Notes: a model not told the origin generated them from the letters alone. Counted from the stretch's first letter, positions 26,004 through 34,628 are shown. The stretch is DNA of 64,000 nt from Burkholderia arboris (GCF_902499125.1 NZ_CABVPX010000003.1:124001-188000); one strand, 5' to 3'. Translations and numbers: made by a program.

Positions 26004-26406
26004 GGGTGGGGGCCCCTGGGATAACCTGCTTTCATCGAAGGAAGTTCGCGGTGTTGCAGACCATCGTGTGCCGCTTCAAAGCCGTTTCCGAGCCATCGAC
26101 TGTCTCCTGTGATTGAATAATCCGGCTTGTTCTGAATCTGTAATTTTAGTAGGAGTACAAACCGGATTAATTGAAGCACAACGAGAACGCAATCGAAGGG
26201 CGTTTTCCATTGTTTGAAGGTAAACGTCTAAACCCGCCGTCGCACGATGCGGGTCGCGTCGGCCATTCGGCCGACTGTCCTCGCTTTGCCGAAGTGCCGT
26301 ACGATCACGGCTGTCCGGTGCCGAAGCGGCCGCGTCGTGCGACGCCGGTCGCGCCGCACGCCGTCTGCCAGCAACCGATCGTTCCCTGCCCGACCGACAC
26401 GCCACG
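26004..26406. other. Intergenic promoter region with a wide inverted repeat
   Basis: About 400 bp between divergent genes. Positions 26100-26220 are markedly AT-rich and likely hold the lipase promoter. TAATCCGG (26118-26125) is mirrored by CCGGATTA (26162-26169) with a 36-bp spacer, possibly paired half-sites. The remaining GC-rich part has no credible gene. Confidence 0.45.
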
Positions 26407-26961
26407 ATGACCGTCTCCGAACTGCTCCGCGCCATCCGCCAACCGTATGCCGACCTGCTCGCGAAAGCGGCTGCACAACCGGCCATGATCGTCGAACCGG
26501 CCTACCGGCGCCCCGACGGCACGCTCGCCACCGAAGGGCCGCTCGCGCTGCCGTGCCGGGCCGACATCATCGCGACCGAAGGCGAATCGGCCGGCCAGCC
26601 GACGATGGTCGATTCCGCCGCGCAACTGGCGTTCGAGCCGCTGGCGTTCAACCTCGAAACGGCGGCCGTGTCGATCCGTCCGTTCGTATGGGACTGGGCC
26701 ACGATCGAGGCCGATGGTCTCGACGAAAGCGCGGCGGCCGATGCGTTCAAGACGTGGTTCTTCGCGTGGTTCGACGTCGACGACGAGAACACGCCGGCCG
26801 AAGACGGCCTGCATGGCATCGTTCATTATTTGTCGGAACCGGTTCGCACGGAACAGGGGTGGCGCGTCAATGCGGATCTCGGCTCCGCGCCCGAGACGGC
26901 CGTCGAGGATCTGCTTTTCCGGCTCGTCGACGCGGGCGCTTCGCGGATCAGCGTCGGTTGA
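26407..26961 (+). CDS. Hypothetical protein, first gene of a three-gene operon
   Basis: A 184-residue acidic soluble protein that I do not recognise. It opens with an amphipathic helix (MTVSELLRAIRQPYADLLAK) and has a Trp/Phe-rich central segment (FVWDWATIEADG, then TWFFAWFDVDDEN) and a VEDLLFRLVDAGASRISVG end that looks like a helix-strand close. No signal peptide or membrane helix. Two secreted-protein genes follow after 28 bp and then a 1-bp overlap, so cotranscription is likely. A cytosolic partner of exported proteins could be an immunity or adaptor protein, but that is speculation. Confidence 0.7.
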   Translation: MTVSELLRAIRQPYADLLAKAAAQPAMIVEPAYRRPDGTLATEGPLALPCRADIIATEGESAGQPTMVDSAAQLAFEPLAFNLETAAVSIRPFVWDWATIEADGLDESAAADAFKTWFFAWFDVDDENTPAEDGLHGIVHYLSEPVRTEQGWRVNADLGSAPETAVEDLLFRLVDAGASRISVG

Positions 26962-26989
26962 CGCACCGCTTCATTTCTCTCGCTCCATC

Positions 26990-27412
26990 ATGAAAAAAGT
27001 CCTCGCAGCCGTGCTGCTCTGCGTGTCGCTACCGGCACTCGCCAAGGTGTCCACCGACGTGTTCTGCTTCCGGTCGGACGGCGACAAACCCGTGCGCTTC
27101 GAGATGCGCACCTATTATGACGATGCGGTCAAGTGGTCGGGCGGCATGGTCCGGTATGCGCAATCGAAAACGGCCCTGCCGCTGGTGATCGAGCACGAGG
27201 AGGACGAAGTGCTCGACGAAAGCCGTCCGCACCAGTACACGACGACCTGGGTCGAAGTGGTCGGCGGCAGGATCAACGGGCGCTACGAAATGATGACCCA
27301 GGGCGCGATGGTCTATTCGATGACCTACACCAATGCGCGCACCGGCAAGCAGACGGCGTTCGGCCGCGCGCTGGATGTCGACGCATCCGAACAGACCGGG
27401 TGCCGCTGGTGA
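26990..27412 (+). CDS. Exported hypothetical protein
   Basis: A 140-residue protein with a short, clean signal peptide (MKKVLAAVLLCVSLPALA, cleavage near residue 18). The mature part is small, with two cysteines (FCFRSDG near the start and GCRW at the very end) that could form a disulfide joining the ends, and beta-strand-like stretches such as ENQYTTTWVEVV-type and GRYEMMTQGAMVYSMTYTN. Periplasmic location is expected. The stop codon overlaps the next start as TGATG. Function unknown. Confidence 0.72.
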   Translation: MKKVLAAVLLCVSLPALAKVSTDVFCFRSDGDKPVRFEMRTYYDDAVKWSGGMVRYAQSKTALPLVIEHEEDEVLDESRPHQYTTTWVEVVGGRINGRYEMMTQGAMVYSMTYTNARTGKQTAFGRALDVDASEQTGCRW

Positions 27413-28677
27413 TGCGCCCGCTGATCCGAATCGCGGGGTTGCTGGCCGCGCTGCACGCGGGCTTCGCCAATGGCGCGCCGCGCGCCGTCTACGAAGGAAC
27501 GCTGCAGGGCGCCGGCACCGTCGTCATGGAGCTCGACGATCACCCTTCCAAGGACGGTTCAATCTCCGGCCGCTACTTCTATGCGCAGCACGGCGTCGAT
27601 ATTCCGCTGCACGGCACGCCCGCGCAACTGATCGAACCGCTCGTGCGAACGCAGTTGCCGGACGATGCCCGCAGTCCATTGGGATTCCGCGAGCAAGCCG
27701 ATTTCGATCATGCTGCGGCCACCTGGCAGGGCACGCGGGACAAGGCCGGCTATCGCGGCCGCTGGACCGATGCACGCTCCGTCAAAACGCGCAGCTTCAC
27801 GCTGCGACGCATCGCTGAATACGATCCCGACGCGGTTGCGCCCGGCTCCGTCGAAGCCGTCACCAACAGCATCGCCGGCGGCGTCGGCAGCGGTATCGCA
27901 AGCGGCGTGGCCATCGACATGCGGCAGGCGCCTTATGCCACGCTGAAGCTTGCCGGGCACGCGGAGCCGGCTGGCCCCGAGATCGGAGACGGCACCGTCG
28001 CGTACCGAATGTGGCGCGACCCGCGCACGAAGCTCATGTATCCGCGTCTGAGCCGCCATCCCGATCCAGCGGTCATGGCACGGGTCAACCTCCTGCTCGA
28101 ACAGCAGCACTGGCAGATGAATCTCGCCGCGCTCGAATGCGCGTCGACCCGCTATTCCGACGACGGGCCGGCCGCCGGTTCGCTCGGCGGCTACGACGAC
28201 GAACAGGTGACGGTCACGTGGCTGTCACCTGCGGCACTCGGCATTGTGGCATCGGGCAGTACGTACTGCGGCGGCGCTCATCCAAACAATCACTACGATC
28301 CGGTCACGTTCGACCTGCTGCGTGGTACGTACCTCGATTGGAATCGCGTGATCGACGCGGCTACGGCAGGCAAGGACGGCGACCCGGGAACGAGCCCCGC
28401 GCTGGTGAGTTTCATTACGCAGTTGCGCGACAAGGCAACACACGGTCAGCAAGTGACGGACGGCGAAGGCGATTCGCTGTCGTGTGCCGACGTGTTCCCG
28501 CAGTATCTGACGTTCGAGCTCGATGCGCCCGGCAAGCTGTCGTTCGTCGTATCCGGAATCGGTCATGCGATGGGCGCCTGTCTCGGGCCACAACTCGATG
28601 TGCCGTTTGCGGCGCTCGCGCCGATCCTGAGACCGGACGGCGCACGCTATCTGGTACCGGGCGTCAAGCTGAAGTAA
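27412..28677 (+). CDS. Exported protein with DUF3298-like C-terminal domain
   Basis: A 421-residue protein with an N-terminal signal peptide (MRPLIRIAGLLAALHAGFANG). The first half is a repeat-free beta-rich region beginning YEGTLQGAGTVVMELDD. The second half contains STYCGGAHPNNHYDPVTFDLLRG and a following LDWNRVID, the signature GGAHP region of DUF3298, the domain also seen in the extracytoplasmic part of RsiV, which binds lysozyme. An ATG overlaps the preceding stop by one base; a GTG one codon earlier is also possible. The operon thus ends with two secreted proteins. Confidence 0.75.
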   Translation: MRPLIRIAGLLAALHAGFANGAPRAVYEGTLQGAGTVVMELDDHPSKDGSISGRYFYAQHGVDIPLHGTPAQLIEPLVRTQLPDDARSPLGFREQADFDHAAATWQGTRDKAGYRGRWTDARSVKTRSFTLRRIAEYDPDAVAPGSVEAVTNSIAGGVGSGIASGVAIDMRQAPYATLKLAGHAEPAGPEIGDGTVAYRMWRDPRTKLMYPRLSRHPDPAVMARVNLLLEQQHWQMNLAALECASTRYSDDGPAAGSLGGYDDEQVTVTWLSPAALGIVASGSTYCGGAHPNNHYDPVTFDLLRGTYLDWNRVIDAATAGKDGDPGTSPALVSFITQLRDKATHGQQVTDGEGDSLSCADVFPQYLTFELDAPGKLSFVVSGIGHAMGACLGPQLDVPFAALAPILRPDGARYLVPGVKLK

Positions 28678-28712
28678 CGCGGCGGCGCAGCCGGTATCCG
28701 CAGCGCGCTCCG

Positions 28713-28740
28713 GCCCGGCCGCGTGGCGACGGGGCCGGGC
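28713..28740. terminator. GC-rich stem-loop between convergent genes
   Basis: An 8-bp perfect stem GCCCGGCC/GGCCGGGC with a 12-base loop and no T run. It may end both the 26.4-kb operon and the YceH transcript. Confidence 0.4.
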
Positions 28741-28767
28741 GATGCACACGCACCGCAGGCGCTCGTG

Positions 28768-29478
28768 TCAGGACGCGTCGCCTTGCGCGTCGACGTCGAT
28801 GCCCAGCTCGCCGGCCATCCGCAGGACCAGCGCATTCAGCCGCGCCACGTCATCCACGAGGCGCTTCTGTTCGGCCTTCAGCGCTTCGAATTCCGAAGGC
28901 GGCACCGAATCCGCGCCGCCGCCGGCCTCCGCGCTTGCGAAGTCCGCGATGTTCACTTCACCGCACATCAGGTGCATCCAGCGGTTCTCGCGCGCCCCCG
29001 GTGCACGCGGCAGCCGGATGACGAGCGCCTGCGAGCGTGCCGCGAGTTCGTCGAGAAACGCCTCGACCGACGAGATATCCGCGAAGCCGTGCAGGCGCGC
29101 GCTGTTCAGGCGCAGTTCGGCGGCCGTCTGCGGGCCGCGCAACAACAGGATCGTCAGCAGCGCGATCGCCTGGCTCGGGATACCGAGCACGCGGTTCATG
29201 TTGTGCTCGAAACGCGGCACGCGGCTGCTGCTGCCCTCCATCACGAGGCTCAGGCGCTTCAGTTCGTCGAGCGCGGTCGTGACCTCGTCCTCGCTGACAC
29301 TCATCACGGGCAAGCGCGCGGTTTTCTGGTTGCAGCCCGCGGTCAGCGCGTTCAGCGACAGCGGGTAAGTATCCGGCACAGTGTGCTGTTTCTCGACGAG
29401 CACGCCGAGAATGCGGGCCTCGAGGGGCGTGAGTTCGCGAAGGGCGCGAGGCGTAGGCGTATCCGGCGTGGTGTTCAT
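28768..29478 (-). CDS. YceH family protein (DUF480)
   Basis: A 236-residue protein of two winged-helix-like halves. The family pattern is clear: LTPLEARILGVLVEKQHTVPDTYPLSLNALTAGCNQKTARLPVM in the N-terminal half and LLRGPQTAAELRLNSARLHGF in the second. A C-terminal helix of Leu/Glu/Lys composition (FEALKAEQKRLVDDVARLNALVLRM) looks like a short coiled coil. The molecular role of YceH is not established. The ATG at 29478 begins the MNTTPDTPT leader; the frame is open 21 codons further without support. Confidence 0.88.
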   Translation of the reverse strand: MNTTPDTPTPRALRELTPLEARILGVLVEKQHTVPDTYPLSLNALTAGCNQKTARLPVMSVSEDEVTTALDELKRLSLVMEGSSSRVPRFEHNMNRVLGIPSQAIALLTILLLRGPQTAAELRLNSARLHGFADISSVEAFLDELAARSQALVIRLPRAPGARENRWMHLMCGEVNIADFASAEAGGGADSVPPSEFEALKAEQKRLVDDVARLNALVLRMAGELGIDVDAQGDAS

Positions 29479-29876
29479 GAGTGGCGTCGCAGCGTGCAGC
29501 AGGTGAAGGGAAACGATCGCGGCCCGTCCGGCATCGCGCACGGGCGAGCCATATGATAGCTCGCGGCGCGCGGCCCGGCTCCGCTCGCTGCACCGGCGCG
29601 CGCACTTGCCGCAGCGCGCTCTTGTCCAACCTATCGGGCCGCCCGGTGCCGCGCGGCGATGCGTGTGCGCGGCGGCGCACGTTCACCCGTCACGTGCGCC
29701 CCGGCGTTTGCGCGACGCGCATGCCGGCGCTACGATATGCGTTCGTTCCGATATCCGCGGCGCCGCGCGCCACCGTCTTCGCGCGCCGGCTCCACGCATC
29801 GCCCGTCCTTATCGTGCTGCCGCCGCGCATGCACTCCGCTCGTCAACATCGTTCCCCCCATCACCGGTTCACCGCC
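29479..29876. other. Intergenic region between YceH and SDR genes
   Basis: About 400 bp of GC-rich sequence between divergent genes. The dehydrogenase frame stays open across it, but codons upstream of 29877 give an Arg-rich peptide unlike the family. I see no RNA gene or terminator. Confidence 0.35.
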
Positions 29877-30638
29877 ATGACTGCATCCTCTACCGCGCAC
29901 GTGCGCGCCATCGTCACCGGACATACTCGCGGCCTCGGCGCGTCGCTCGCCGAACAACTGCTGCTGGAAGGCATCGCCGTGCTCGGCGTGTCGCGCAGCC
30001 GTCACCCGTCGCTCGGTTCGCAAGCCGGCGACCGCTTCTCCGAAGTCGAACTCGACCTGTCCGACTCCGCGGCAGTCGCGACCTGGCTCGCCGGCGATAC
30101 GCTACGCGGCTTCGTCGACGGCGCATCGCTCGTGCTGCTGTTCAACAACGCAGGCATCGTCGATCCGATCGGTCCGCTCGCCGCGCAAGACCCGGCGATC
30201 GTCGCCCGCGCGGTCGGCCTGAACGTCGCAGCGCCGCTGATGCTGTCGGCCGCACTCGCACAAGCGGCTTCGGCCACGACCGAATGCCGGATCCTGCACC
30301 TGTCGAGCGGCGCAGCCCGCAACGCATACGCGGGCTGGAGCATCTACTGCGCGACCAAGGCCGCGCTCGATCACCATGCGCGCGCGGTCGCGCTCGACGC
30401 GAACGGCGCGCTGCGAATCTGCAGCGTCGCGCCGGGCGTCGTCGATACGGGCATGCAGGCCACGATCCGCTCGACCAGCGACGACAACTTCCCGATGCGC
30501 GATAAATTCGACCAGTTGAAGTCGAGCGGCGCGCTCGCGACACCCGAGGCAGCCGCGCGTCAGCTGATCGGCTATGCGCTGAGCGACGCATTCGGCGCCG
30601 AGCCGACGGCCGACGTGCGGAACCTGCCGGCCCGATAA
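29877..30638 (+). CDS. Short-chain dehydrogenase/reductase
   Basis: A 253-residue classical SDR. The cofactor loop is TGHTRGLG near residues 14-21; LLFNNAGIVDPIG carries the NNAG motif; the catalytic triad is in LHLSSGAA and YCATKAAL (YxxxK). The substitution of the usual TGxxxGIG by TGHTRGLG and the sequence that follows resemble the benzil-reductase/sepiapterin-reductase-like subgroup. Probably NADPH-linked reduction of a carbonyl; the substrate is unknown. Convergent with the MOSC gene after 16 bp. Confidence 0.88.
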   Translation: MTASSTAHVRAIVTGHTRGLGASLAEQLLLEGIAVLGVSRSRHPSLGSQAGDRFSEVELDLSDSAAVATWLAGDTLRGFVDGASLVLLFNNAGIVDPIGPLAAQDPAIVARAVGLNVAAPLMLSAALAQAASATTECRILHLSSGAARNAYAGWSIYCATKAALDHHARAVALDANGALRICSVAPGVVDTGMQATIRSTSDDNFPMRDKFDQLKSSGALATPEAAARQLIGYALSDAFGAEPTADVRNLPAR

Positions 30639-30654
30639 GCCGCGGCGCGGCCCG

Positions 30655-31359
30655 TCAACCTTCGAGCCGCTTCGTCCAGTCTTCGACCTGCCGCTCCGTC
30701 CGGCGCTTTTCAAGCATCTTGCGCCAGCCGGGCGGCAGCAACGGCACATCGCACAGCGCATCGAGCGCGGCCATGTCGAGCGTGCGCCGGTACAGCACAT
30801 CGAGCACCGCCGACAGCGACCATTGCGGATACGGGCGCGCGTGCAGCGTCAGACCATCCCCCGCCTCGACCCAGCCTTCCTGCAGCACGCGGTAATACCA
30901 ACCGGTCCGGCCGCTCTGCTGCACGAGCGCGGCCATCCTCGGATGATCGAAGCGTGCGTTGAGTTTCCAGCACGGCTGCCGCGACTGCGACACCTGAAGC
31001 GCCGTACCGCCCAGCGTGAACACATCGCCGAGACAGACGTCGCGCTCGGTCACGCCGTGCGTCGACAGGTTCTCGCCGAACGCGCCCGGCTGCGCGAGCA
31101 CGCGGCGCGCGCCGATCTGCTCCGACCACCACGCATAGTGGTCGTGTGCATAGTGGTGGACCGCCTTGTCCGGGCCGCCGTGATGCCGCGCATCGGCCTG
31201 TTCGTCGCCGGCGAAGCCGAGCGCGCCCAGCCATAGGCGTGCATCGACCGGCTGCTTGTCGATCGCGCTCGCATGCGGCGTGCCGGCCAGCGGCCGGCTC
31301 GTGCCGACGCGCACCGCGCCGATGGCGGCCGCGATCGCCGGCCGTGCGTCTTCGCTCAT
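30655..31359 (-). CDS. MOSC-domain protein (YiiM-like)
   Basis: A 234-residue protein with a MOSC beta-barrel followed by a C-terminal helical extension. Features: LGALGFAGDEQADARHHGGPDKAVHHYAHDHYAWW, FGENLSTHGVTERDVCLGD, and QSRQPCWKLNARF with the conserved cysteine that binds the molybdenum-cofactor sulfur. YiiM-type proteins reduce N-hydroxylated compounds with molybdenum cofactor. Its ATG overlaps the stop of the DapA-family gene (ATGA), so it is the second gene of that operon, an unexpected pairing. Confidence 0.88.
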   Translation of the reverse strand: MSEDARPAIAAAIGAVRVGTSRPLAGTPHASAIDKQPVDARLWLGALGFAGDEQADARHHGGPDKAVHHYAHDHYAWWSEQIGARRVLAQPGAFGENLSTHGVTERDVCLGDVFTLGGTALQVSQSRQPCWKLNARFDHPRMAALVQQSGRTGWYYRVLQEGWVEAGDGLTLHARPYPQWSLSAVLDVLYRRTLDMAALDALCDVPLLPPGWRKMLEKRRTERQVEDWTKRLEG

Positions 31360-32252
31360 GCCGTCACACCGTCCGGCAATGCTGCAAGCAAGCGTTCGAG
31401 TTCGCGTGTGCGTGCTTCGCCAAGCGGCAGCAGCGGCTTCCTCGGCTCGCCGGCGTCAAAGCCGCGCAGCCGGAGACCGGCCTTCACGGTCACCGGCAAC
31501 CCGCCGTTGACGATGAACTGCAGCAACGGCAACTGCGCGTGAAACACCGCCCTGGCACGCGCCAGATCGCCCGTCCGCATCGCGTCGACCAGCGCCAGCG
31601 GCAACGCGGCATTCAGGTTCGGCGCGGCCGTGCACCATCCGGCCGCACCGGCGGCCAGCGCGGCGAGCGCCATCGGATTGCTGCCGTTGTAGAACGGGAT
31701 CGTCCCGTCGCTCAACTGCGCGAGCCGGTGCATCCGGCCGATGTCTCCGGTACTCTCCTTGACCATCGTCACGTTGTCGACGCTCCGGCAGATCGTCGCG
31801 ATCAGGTCAGGCAGCATGTCGACGCCGCTCGTCGCCGGGTTGTTGTACAGCATGATCGGGATGCCGATCGCGTCGCCGATCGCGCGGTAGTGCGCGACGA
31901 TCTCGTCGTTGCCGAGCTTCCAGTACGACACCGGCAGCACCATCACCGCATCGGCGCCGGCCTGCTCGGCGAAACGTGCACGGCGCACCGCACCCGCCGT
32001 GGTGAGGTCGGAAATCCCGACGACGGTCGGCACGCGCCGGCGCACCGCGCGAATCGACGCGGTGGCGACGGCCTCCCATTCGGCGTCGGACAGGTATGCG
32101 CTTTCGCCGGTACTGCCCAGCGGGGCGATCGCGTGAACGCCGTCGGCAATGAGTCGCTCGATCAGCGCGTCGAGCGTTTTCAGGTCGACGCCGCCATCAG
32201 CGGCGAACGGCGTGACCGGGTAGGCAATGATGCCTTGCAGCAGGATGGACAC
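31356..32252 (-). CDS. DapA-family aldolase/lyase
   Basis: A 298-residue (beta/alpha)8 enzyme of the dihydrodipicolinate synthase/N-acetylneuraminate lyase family. The GSTGE carboxylate loop (APLGSTGESAYLSDAEW), the catalytic Tyr in MLYNNPATSG and the Schiff-base Lys in VTMVKESTGD are all present. Family members add or cleave pyruvate on 2-oxo acids or aldehydes. It is not beside lysine-synthesis genes, but 50 bp after a class II aldolase-like gene, which points to sugar-acid or hydroxy-acid catabolism. Four-base overlap with the MOSC gene. Confidence 0.88.
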   Translation of the reverse strand: MSILLQGIIAYPVTPFAADGGVDLKTLDALIERLIADGVHAIAPLGSTGESAYLSDAEWEAVATASIRAVRRRVPTVVGISDLTTAGAVRRARFAEQAGADAVMVLPVSYWKLGNDEIVAHYRAIGDAIGIPIMLYNNPATSGVDMLPDLIATICRSVDNVTMVKESTGDIGRMHRLAQLSDGTIPFYNGSNPMALAALAAGAAGWCTAAPNLNAALPLALVDAMRTGDLARARAVFHAQLPLLQFIVNGGLPVTVKAGLRLRGFDAGEPRKPLLPLGEARTRELERLLAALPDGVTA

Positions 32253-32302
32253 GATGTGTATTCCTCAATGATTGTCTGACAAGGTGGAAACGACGCACGC
32301 AT

Positions 32303-33085
32303 TCACGCGACGCAGTCCCGATGTGTACGCAACGCGCGGCGCGCGTAGTAGTCGAACGTCACCGCATCGCGCTTCGGCTTCGAGATCCAGTCGTGCGCTT
32401 CCCTCGCCAGCGCGGGCGGCACCGGCTTGATCTCGCCGGCCGACATCGCGAGCAGTTGCAGTTTCGCGGCCCGCTCGATCAGCAGCGCGAGAATGCAGGC
32501 CTCTTCGATGGTCTTGCCGGCCACGAGCTGGCCGTGATGCGACAGCAGGATCGCGCGCTTGCTGCCCAGCGCCTTCGAGATGATCTCGCCCTCCTCGTTG
32601 CCGACCGGCACGCCCGGCCAGTCCTTCAGGAACGCGCAATCGTCGTACAGCGGGCAGGTGTCCATGTGCGACACGACGAGCGGCTGCTCGAGCATCGACA
32701 GCGCCGCGACGTGCGCCGGATGCGTATGGATGATGCAGTTCACGTCCGGGCGCTCACGGTAGATCCACGTATGGAACCGGTTGGCCGGGTTCGGAATCCC
32801 TTCGCCGTCGACCACGTCGAGATCCTCGTTGACGTGCAGCAGGTTCGCGGCCGAGATCTCGTCGAACCCGAGCCCGAGCCGCTGCGTGTAATACGTGCCG
32901 GCGTCGGCCGCACGGCAGGTGATCTGTCCGGCCAGGCCCGAGTCGTGACCGGCGTCGAACAGGATCCGGCACGTGAGCGCGAGCTTCTGCCGCGCGGACC
33001 AGCCGCTGTCGCCCACTTCGCTCTCAAGCCGCCGCTCCGCCAGCGCGACCAGCGCTTCCTTCGTCAAATGCAGCGTTTCCGCCAT
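32303..33085 (-). CDS. Class II aldolase/adducin-family protein
   Basis: A 260-residue cytosolic protein. The metal-site pattern is visible: HTHPAHVAALSML (two His), later HHGQLVAGKTIEEA (His), with GQITCRAADAGTYYTQ at the substrate-phosphate position. Family members are zinc aldolases, epimerases, or (in a related group) decarboxylases of hydroxy-keto acids. AGGAGG lies five bases before the ATG at 33085. It heads a leftward operon with the DapA-family and MOSC genes, facing an XRE-cupin regulator across a short promoter gap. Confidence 0.9.
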   Translation of the reverse strand: MAETLHLTKEALVALAERRLESEVGDSGWSARQKLALTCRILFDAGHDSGLAGQITCRAADAGTYYTQRLGLGFDEISAANLLHVNEDLDVVDGEGIPNPANRFHTWIYRERPDVNCIIHTHPAHVAALSMLEQPLVVSHMDTCPLYDDCAFLKDWPGVPVGNEEGEIISKALGSKRAILLSHHGQLVAGKTIEEACILALLIERAAKLQLLAMSAGEIKPVPPALAREAHDWISKPKRDAVTFDYYARRALRTHRDCVA

Positions 33086-33146
33086 GTTCGCCTCCTGATT
33101 GGATCGGGTCTGCCGCGCCGTCCGCGGCCGTTTCCCCGGCACCACG

Positions 33147-33180
33147 TGACACACGATACACCACAGGACACTTTGTGTCA
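33147..33180. promoter_or_regulatory. Dyads between aldolase and XRE-cupin genes
   Basis: GACAC-TTT-GTGTC is a perfect palindrome at 33167-33179. Separately, TGACACA at 33147-33153 is mirrored by TGTGTCA at 33174-33180. Both sit in the 134-bp divergent gap and are likely operator elements for the XRE-cupin regulator. Confidence 0.6.
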
Positions 33181-33219
33181 TGCGTTACAATCGGTTTTTC
33201 GAAGGACACCTGGCGCCCC

Positions 33220-33762
33220 ATGACGATTCGCCTGAAGCTGCTCAGAAAACAGAAGGGCTGGACGCTCGATGTGCTGGCCGACGAGACGGGCCTCACCAAG
33301 AGCTACCTGTCGAAGGTCGAGCGCGGCCTGAGCGTGCCGTCGATCGCGGTCGCGCTGAAGCTGTCGAAGGCGCTGAACGTCGACGTCGAGCAGCTGTTCT
33401 CGGAAAGCCACAACCGCGAGCTGATCACGGTCACGCGCGCCGGCGAGCGCACGGCGATGGGCGCGGCGGCCGACAGCCACGCGCACCGCTTCGAAAGCAT
33501 TGCGGCCGGCGTCGCGCCGAAGAAGATGCTGCCATTCGTCGTGCACCCGCCGCACGAATTCGTCGCGTCGACGTTCCGCGAGCACGAGGGCGAGGAATTC
33601 CTGTTCGTGCACAAGGGGCGCGTCGAAATCGAATTTCCGAACGAGACGGTGCAACTCAAGACCGGCGATTCAGTCTATTTCAACGCACTCATCCCGCACC
33701 GCACGCGCAGCCTCGGCACCGCGCAGGCGGAGATCCTGGTCATCGTCAGTCACGACGACTAG
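33220..33762 (+). CDS. XRE-family regulator with C-terminal cupin
   Basis: A 180-residue regulator. Residues 1-60 are the HTH (LLRKQKGWTLDVLADETGLTKSYLSKVERGLSVPS). From about residue 105 a cupin beta-barrel follows: HPPHEFVASTFREHEGEEFLFVHKGRVEIEF and TGDSVYFNALIPHRTRSLG. This two-domain layout usually senses a small metabolite and represses a neighbouring catabolic operon. It faces the aldolase operon and lies 30 bp upstream of the HutC-type regulator. The ATG at 33220 is chosen because it starts the HTH. Confidence 0.9.
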   Translation: MTIRLKLLRKQKGWTLDVLADETGLTKSYLSKVERGLSVPSIAVALKLSKALNVDVEQLFSESHNRELITVTRAGERTAMGAAADSHAHRFESIAAGVAPKKMLPFVVHPPHEFVASTFREHEGEEFLFVHKGRVEIEFPNETVQLKTGDSVYFNALIPHRTRSLGTAQAEILVIVSHDD

Positions 33763-33792
33763 CCTCGTCACTTCTTCGCGCAAGGATCCCCG

Positions 33793-34530
33793 ATGGTCAC
33801 GAAGGCCACCGCCCCGTTCCAGCAGATCAAGACGCTCGTTCGCCAGAACGTCGAGTCCGGCGACTGGCGCCCCGGCGATCGCATCCCGTCCGAGCTCGAT
33901 CTCGCCGCGCAGTTCGGCGTCGCGCGCATGACGGTCAACCGCGCGCTGCGCGAGCTGACCGAGGAAGGCGTGCTCAAGCGCATCGCGGGCGTCGGCACTT
34001 TCGTCGCCGAGGTGAAGCCGCAGTCGAACCTGCTGATGATCGCGCACATCCGCGACGAAATCCGCGCACGCGGGCACGAATATCGCTGTCGCGTGCTGAG
34101 CCGGTCGAGCGAGCCTGCGTCGTTCGACGTTGCGGCCGCGTTCGGCCTGGCGGTCAACACGCCGGTCTTCCATGTGGTGTGCGTGCATGAGGAAAACGGC
34201 CGCCCGATCCAGCTCGAGGACCGCTACGTGAACCCGGCCGCCGCGCCCGGCTTCATCGACCAGGATTTCCAGGCCGAGCCGCCGTCCGAGTACCTGTTCA
34301 ACAACGTGTCGCACTACGAACTGGAAATCGAGCACGTTGTCGACGCGTCGCTGCCGACCGCCGAGCAGGCGCGCCTGCTCGACATGCGCGCCGACGAGCC
34401 GTGCCTCACGCTCACGCGCCGCACCTGGACGGACGGGCTGCCCGTCACGTTCGTGCATTTCCTGCATCCGGGCAACCGCTACCGGCTCGGCTCGCGCTTC
34501 AAGCCGGGCGCCGGGCGCCACCCGACCTGA
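33793..34530 (+). CDS. GntR-family regulator, HutC subfamily
   Basis: A 245-residue regulator. The winged helix is at the N-terminus (VRQNVESGDWRPGDRIPSELDLAAQFGVARMTVNRALRELTEEGVLKRIAGVGTFVAE), and the UTRA ligand-binding domain follows (EYRCRVLSRS, PIQLEDRYVNPAAAPGFIDQDF, HYELEIEHVVDASLPTAEQARLL). The sequence is close in style to HutC, the urocanate-responsive repressor, including the NPAAAPGF segment, but no hut genes are present in the window. Cotranscribed or closely spaced with the XRE-cupin gene; convergent with PhyH. Confidence 0.9.
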   Translation: MVTKATAPFQQIKTLVRQNVESGDWRPGDRIPSELDLAAQFGVARMTVNRALRELTEEGVLKRIAGVGTFVAEVKPQSNLLMIAHIRDEIRARGHEYRCRVLSRSSEPASFDVAAAFGLAVNTPVFHVVCVHEENGRPIQLEDRYVNPAAAPGFIDQDFQAEPPSEYLFNNVSHYELEIEHVVDASLPTAEQARLLDMRADEPCLTLTRRTWTDGLPVTFVHFLHPGNRYRLGSRFKPGAGRHPT

Positions 34531-34558
34531 CCGTTCGTCATCCGCAACAAGCACCGGG

Positions 34559-34613
34559 CGGCCGTTTCGTGATGAAACGGCCGCCGTGTTCGTGATGAAA
34601 CGGCCGCCGTGTT
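34559..34613. repeat. Duplicated terminator-like element (23-bp tandem repeat)
   Basis: A perfect 10-bp stem CGGCCGTTTC/GAAACGGCCG with a 5-base loop lies at 34559-34583. A 23-bp unit containing its right arm (starting CGTGATGAAACGG) is repeated exactly at 34568-34590 and 34591-34613. It lies between two convergent genes. Confidence 0.8.
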
Positions 34614-34628
34614 CGTGACCGGCGCGGC

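Noticed and set aside
33793-34530. Calling the HutC-type gene hutC
   Set aside because: No histidine-utilisation genes in the window, so only the subfamily is supported.
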